NCBI GenBank assembly: GCA_001790645.1
Contig: MGDB01000123.1
Location: forward strand, 1 to 7,671
Direction of reading: 5' to 3'
Origin: Candidatus Schekmanbacteria bacterium GWA2_38_11
Lineage (GTDB): Bacteria; Schekmanbacteria; GWA2-38-11
DNA length: 7,671 bases
Part shown: piece after piece, positions 6,207-7,671 of the stretch
Layout: each line of letters starts with the position of its first letter
Numbering within the stretch: position 1 is the first letter of the stretch
Made by a program: the position numbers and the translations under genes
Notes under the pieces: model-generated
What the model saw: the letters and a program-made list of their open reading frames with translations, nothing else
Database searches by the model: none
What the model was told of the DNA's origin: nothing

Positions 6207-6232
6207 GAGATTTCTAAAAACTTAGAAATCTC
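6207..6232. repeat. Hairpin right after the nuoJ stop codon
   Basis: GAGATTTCTAA (6207-6217) and TTAGAAATCTC (6222-6232) are perfect 11-base complements around AAAC. The hairpin begins 2 bases after the nuoJ stop. The stem is A/T-rich and no T-run follows, so a factor-independent terminator is unlikely. It could act as an mRNA stability or processing element between nuoJ and nuoK. Confidence 0.5.
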
Positions 6233-6253
6233 ATGATTACAGTGATTGCAAAA

Positions 6254-6273
6254 GGGGGCATTTTAATGACCCC
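6254..6273. repeat. Hairpin just upstream of the nuoK ribosome binding site
   Basis: GGGG (6254-6257) pairs with CCCC (6270-6273), and CATT (6259-6262) pairs with AATG (6265-6268), with one G/A mismatch between the two blocks. The stem ends one base before the AGGAG of nuoK and could expose or hide that site. Confidence 0.35.
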
Positions 6274-6274
6274 T

Positions 6275-6291
6275 AGGAGAAGTGGGATTTG
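6275..6291 (+). promoter_or_regulatory. Ribosome binding site and TTG start of nuoK
   Basis: AGGAG (6275-6279) is followed by 9 bases and TTG (6289-6291). The next in-frame codons, [14 protein letters not shown], match the expected NuoK N-terminus. There is no in-frame ATG near enough, and the ATG at 6266 is in another frame. A rare TTG start is therefore well supported. Confidence 0.7.
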
Positions 6292-6591
6292 ATTCCATTA
6301 AACTGGTATCTTTTTTTAAGTGCTGTACTTTTTATTATAGGGGCTGTAGGGGTACTGACCCGCAAGAATGCAATTGTGATCCTCATGTCCATTGAGTTGA
6401 TGCTTAATTCAGCAACTATCAATTTTGTTGCTTTTTCCCGTTATCTGAACTCAGCAACTGGTCAGATTTTTGCAATCATGATAATTACTGTTGCAGCCTC
6501 AGAGGCTGCCATTGGTCTTGCTATTATTATTTCTATGTTCAGGAATAAGAACTCAATTAATCTGGATGACTATAGTTTGTTGAAAGGATAA
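6289..6591 (+). CDS. nuoK: NADH-quinone oxidoreductase subunit K (ND4L homologue)
   Basis: At exactly 100 residues it is the normal NuoK length, with three membrane helices (about 5-23, 28-49 and 59-83). The two membrane glutamates of the proton path are present: E36 in MSIELMLN and E72 in [11 protein letters not shown], at the same positions as in Escherichia coli. The loop [10 protein letters not shown] (54-63) is typical. NuoK lies between NuoJ and NuoN in the membrane arm. It starts at TTG 6289 with AGGAG upstream. The nuoL ATG follows 9 bases after its stop. Confidence 0.97.
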   Translation: MIPLNWYLFLSAVLFIIGAVGVLTRKNAIVILMSIELMLNSATINFVAFSRYLNSATGQIFAIMIITVAASEAAIGLAIIISMFRNKNSINLDDYSLLKG

Positions 6592-6600
6592 AAAGGGGAA

Positions 6601-7671
6601 ATGGATTTAGTATTTCTGATTCCGCTGTTTCCGGCTCTTGGCGCCATGATAAATGGCATTTTCGGGTTATTTAGCCCAAGCTACAGGAAAAACCACAAGC
6701 TTGTCCATACAGTTGCCTGCGGTGCAGTAATACTCTCATGCGCAGTTGCTTTGTGGGTGATCTTTGATTTTATAGTTTTAAACCGCCCTGCCGGGAACAT
6801 CTATGAAAAAGTAATTTTTGACTGGATAATTACTTCTGATTTTAAGACCCCTATCGGGTTTCAGATCGACCCATTATCCTGTGTCATGCTCTTTTTAGTT
6901 ACCTTTGTAGGGATGCTTATCCATATCTATTCAACAGGATATATGCATGGCGAAGAGGGTTATTACCGCTTCTTTGCTTATCTTAACCTTTTCATGTTTG
7001 CTATGTTGATTTTAATACTGGGGAATAATTTTCTGATGATGTTTGTTGGGTGGGAAGGAGTCGGACTCTGTTCCTATCTGCTAATCGGGTATTACTTCAC
7101 CAAGAAATCAGCTTCTGACGCAGGGAAAAAGGCTTTTGTCGTTAACAGGATAGGGGATTTTGGATTTATCCTGGGTATAATGGCAATTTTCACTATTTTC
7201 GGGAACCTTGATTACACCGAGGTTTTTCATTCTATAGGAACGCACAAGGCATTTCTTTTAAGCGCAACACCTGTATTTGGTTTATCTGTTGTAACTGTTA
7301 TTACACTCTCTCTATTCTTAGGAGCAACAGGGAAATCAGCTCAGATCCCTCTCTATGTCTGGCTTCCTGATGCTATGGAAGGACCAACTCCGGTAAGCGC
7401 CCTTATTCATGCTGCCACAATGGTGACTGCCGGGGTTTACATGGTTGCACGATGTAACCAGCTTTTTCAGTTAGCGCCAATCTCTCTGGCAGTTGTGGCA
7501 ATGGTAGGTGCTTTGACTGCGATTTTTTCAGCTTCAATAGGTCTTGTGCAAAATGATATAAAAAGAGTCCTGGCGTATTCAACAGTAAGCCAGCTTGGAT
7601 ATATGTTTTTGGGCTGCGGAGTAGGGGCTTACAGCGCTGGTATTTTCCACCTTCTGACTCACGGCTTTTTT
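6601..7671 (+). CDS. nuoL: NADH-quinone oxidoreductase subunit L (antiporter-like subunit, ND5 homologue), first 357 residues, cut by window edge
   Basis: Translation from ATG 6601 is open to the right edge. An AGGGGA site lies just upstream. The sequence is a Mrp-antiporter-like pump subunit. FQIDPLSCVML (87-97) and YSTGYMHGEEGYYRFFAYLN (110-129) are family landmarks. GWEGVGLCSYLLIGYY (150-165) holds the pump glutamate E152. GKSAQIPLYVWLPDAMEGP (244-262) has the half-channel lysine K245, and PVSALIHAATMVTAGVY (264-280) follows. NDIKRVLAYSTVSQLGYM (318-335) has K321, and HLLTHGFF (350-357) is cut by the edge. NuoL is the distal pump of the membrane arm. About 250 or more C-terminal residues, including the lateral helix, should lie beyond the window, probably followed by nuoM and nuoN. 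All visible key residues are intact. Confidence 0.97.
   Translation, partial: MDLVFLIPLFPALGAMINGIFGLFSPSYRKNHKLVHTVACGAVILSCAVALWVIFDFIVLNRPAGNIYEKVIFDWIITSDFKTPIGFQIDPLSCVMLFLVTFVGMLIHIYSTGYMHGEEGYYRFFAYLNLFMFAMLILILGNNFLMMFVGWEGVGLCSYLLIGYYFTKKSASDAGKKAFVVNRIGDFGFILGIMAIFTIFGNLDYTEVFHSIGTHKAFLLSATPVFGLSVVTVITLSLFLGATGKSAQIPLYVWLPDAMEGPTPVSALIHAATMVTAGVYMVARCNQLFQLAPISLAVVAMVGALTAIFSASIGLVQNDIKRVLAYSTVSQLGYMFLGCGVGAYSAGIFHLLTHGFF

Noticed and set aside
6207..6232. Hairpin after nuoJ as a factor-independent terminator
   Set aside because: The stem is A/T-rich and no T-run follows. The same operon continues with nuoK and nuoL.

Overview
The window is the 5' part of a respiratory complex I (NADH:quinone oxidoreductase type) operon from a bacterium. 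Reading left to right on the + strand it holds nuoA, nuoB, nuoC, nuoD, nuoH, nuoI, nuoJ, nuoK and the first 357 codons of nuoL, which runs off the right edge. On the left a divergent minus-strand gene, cut by the left edge, encodes the N-terminal part of an FAD-dependent amine-oxidase/protoporphyrinogen-oxidase-like oxidoreductase. No rRNA, tRNA, CRISPR array, transposase or phage gene is visible.

Organism: the proteins are clearly bacterial. Separate nuoC and nuoD (not the fused nuoCD of enterobacteria), a moderate to low G+C (judged by eye, not computed), loose intergenic spacers and several GTAG-headed palindromes of the REP type suggest an uncultured or environmental lineage such as Nitrospirota, a former Deltaproteobacteria group or a candidate phylum. 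I cannot fix the phylum from this sequence.

Layout: 1-672, the oxidoreductase fragment (-). 673-954, divergent promoter region with a good candidate promoter for the minus gene, an inverted repeat, and a candidate promoter close to nuoA. 955-1865, nuoA and nuoB overlapping by 10 bases. 1866-2047, a spacer with three REP-like units, the last covering a false upstream start of nuoC. 2048-3738, nuoC and nuoD with a 95-base spacer carrying a short direct repeat. 3739-3896, a spacer with two more GTAG palindromes, one a perfect 28-base palindrome. 3897-6591, nuoH, nuoI, nuoJ, nuoK, with nuoI/nuoJ overlapping and two hairpins before nuoK. 6601-7671, partial nuoL.

How the genes work together: NuoB, C, D and I form the quinone-reducing connecting arm (clusters N2, N6a and N6b, and the quinone pocket at NuoB/NuoD/NuoH). 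NuoA, H, J, K and L are membrane subunits that couple quinone reduction to ion pumping. The electron-input genes nuoE, nuoF and nuoG, often found between nuoD and nuoH, are absent from that position. The complex may therefore be an 11-subunit type fed by another donor, or EFG may be encoded elsewhere. nuoM and nuoN are expected just beyond the right edge. I see no previously undescribed system. The most distinctive features are the REP-like palindromes inside the operon, the absent EFG block, and a NuoD that seems to lack a stretch found in canonical homologues.
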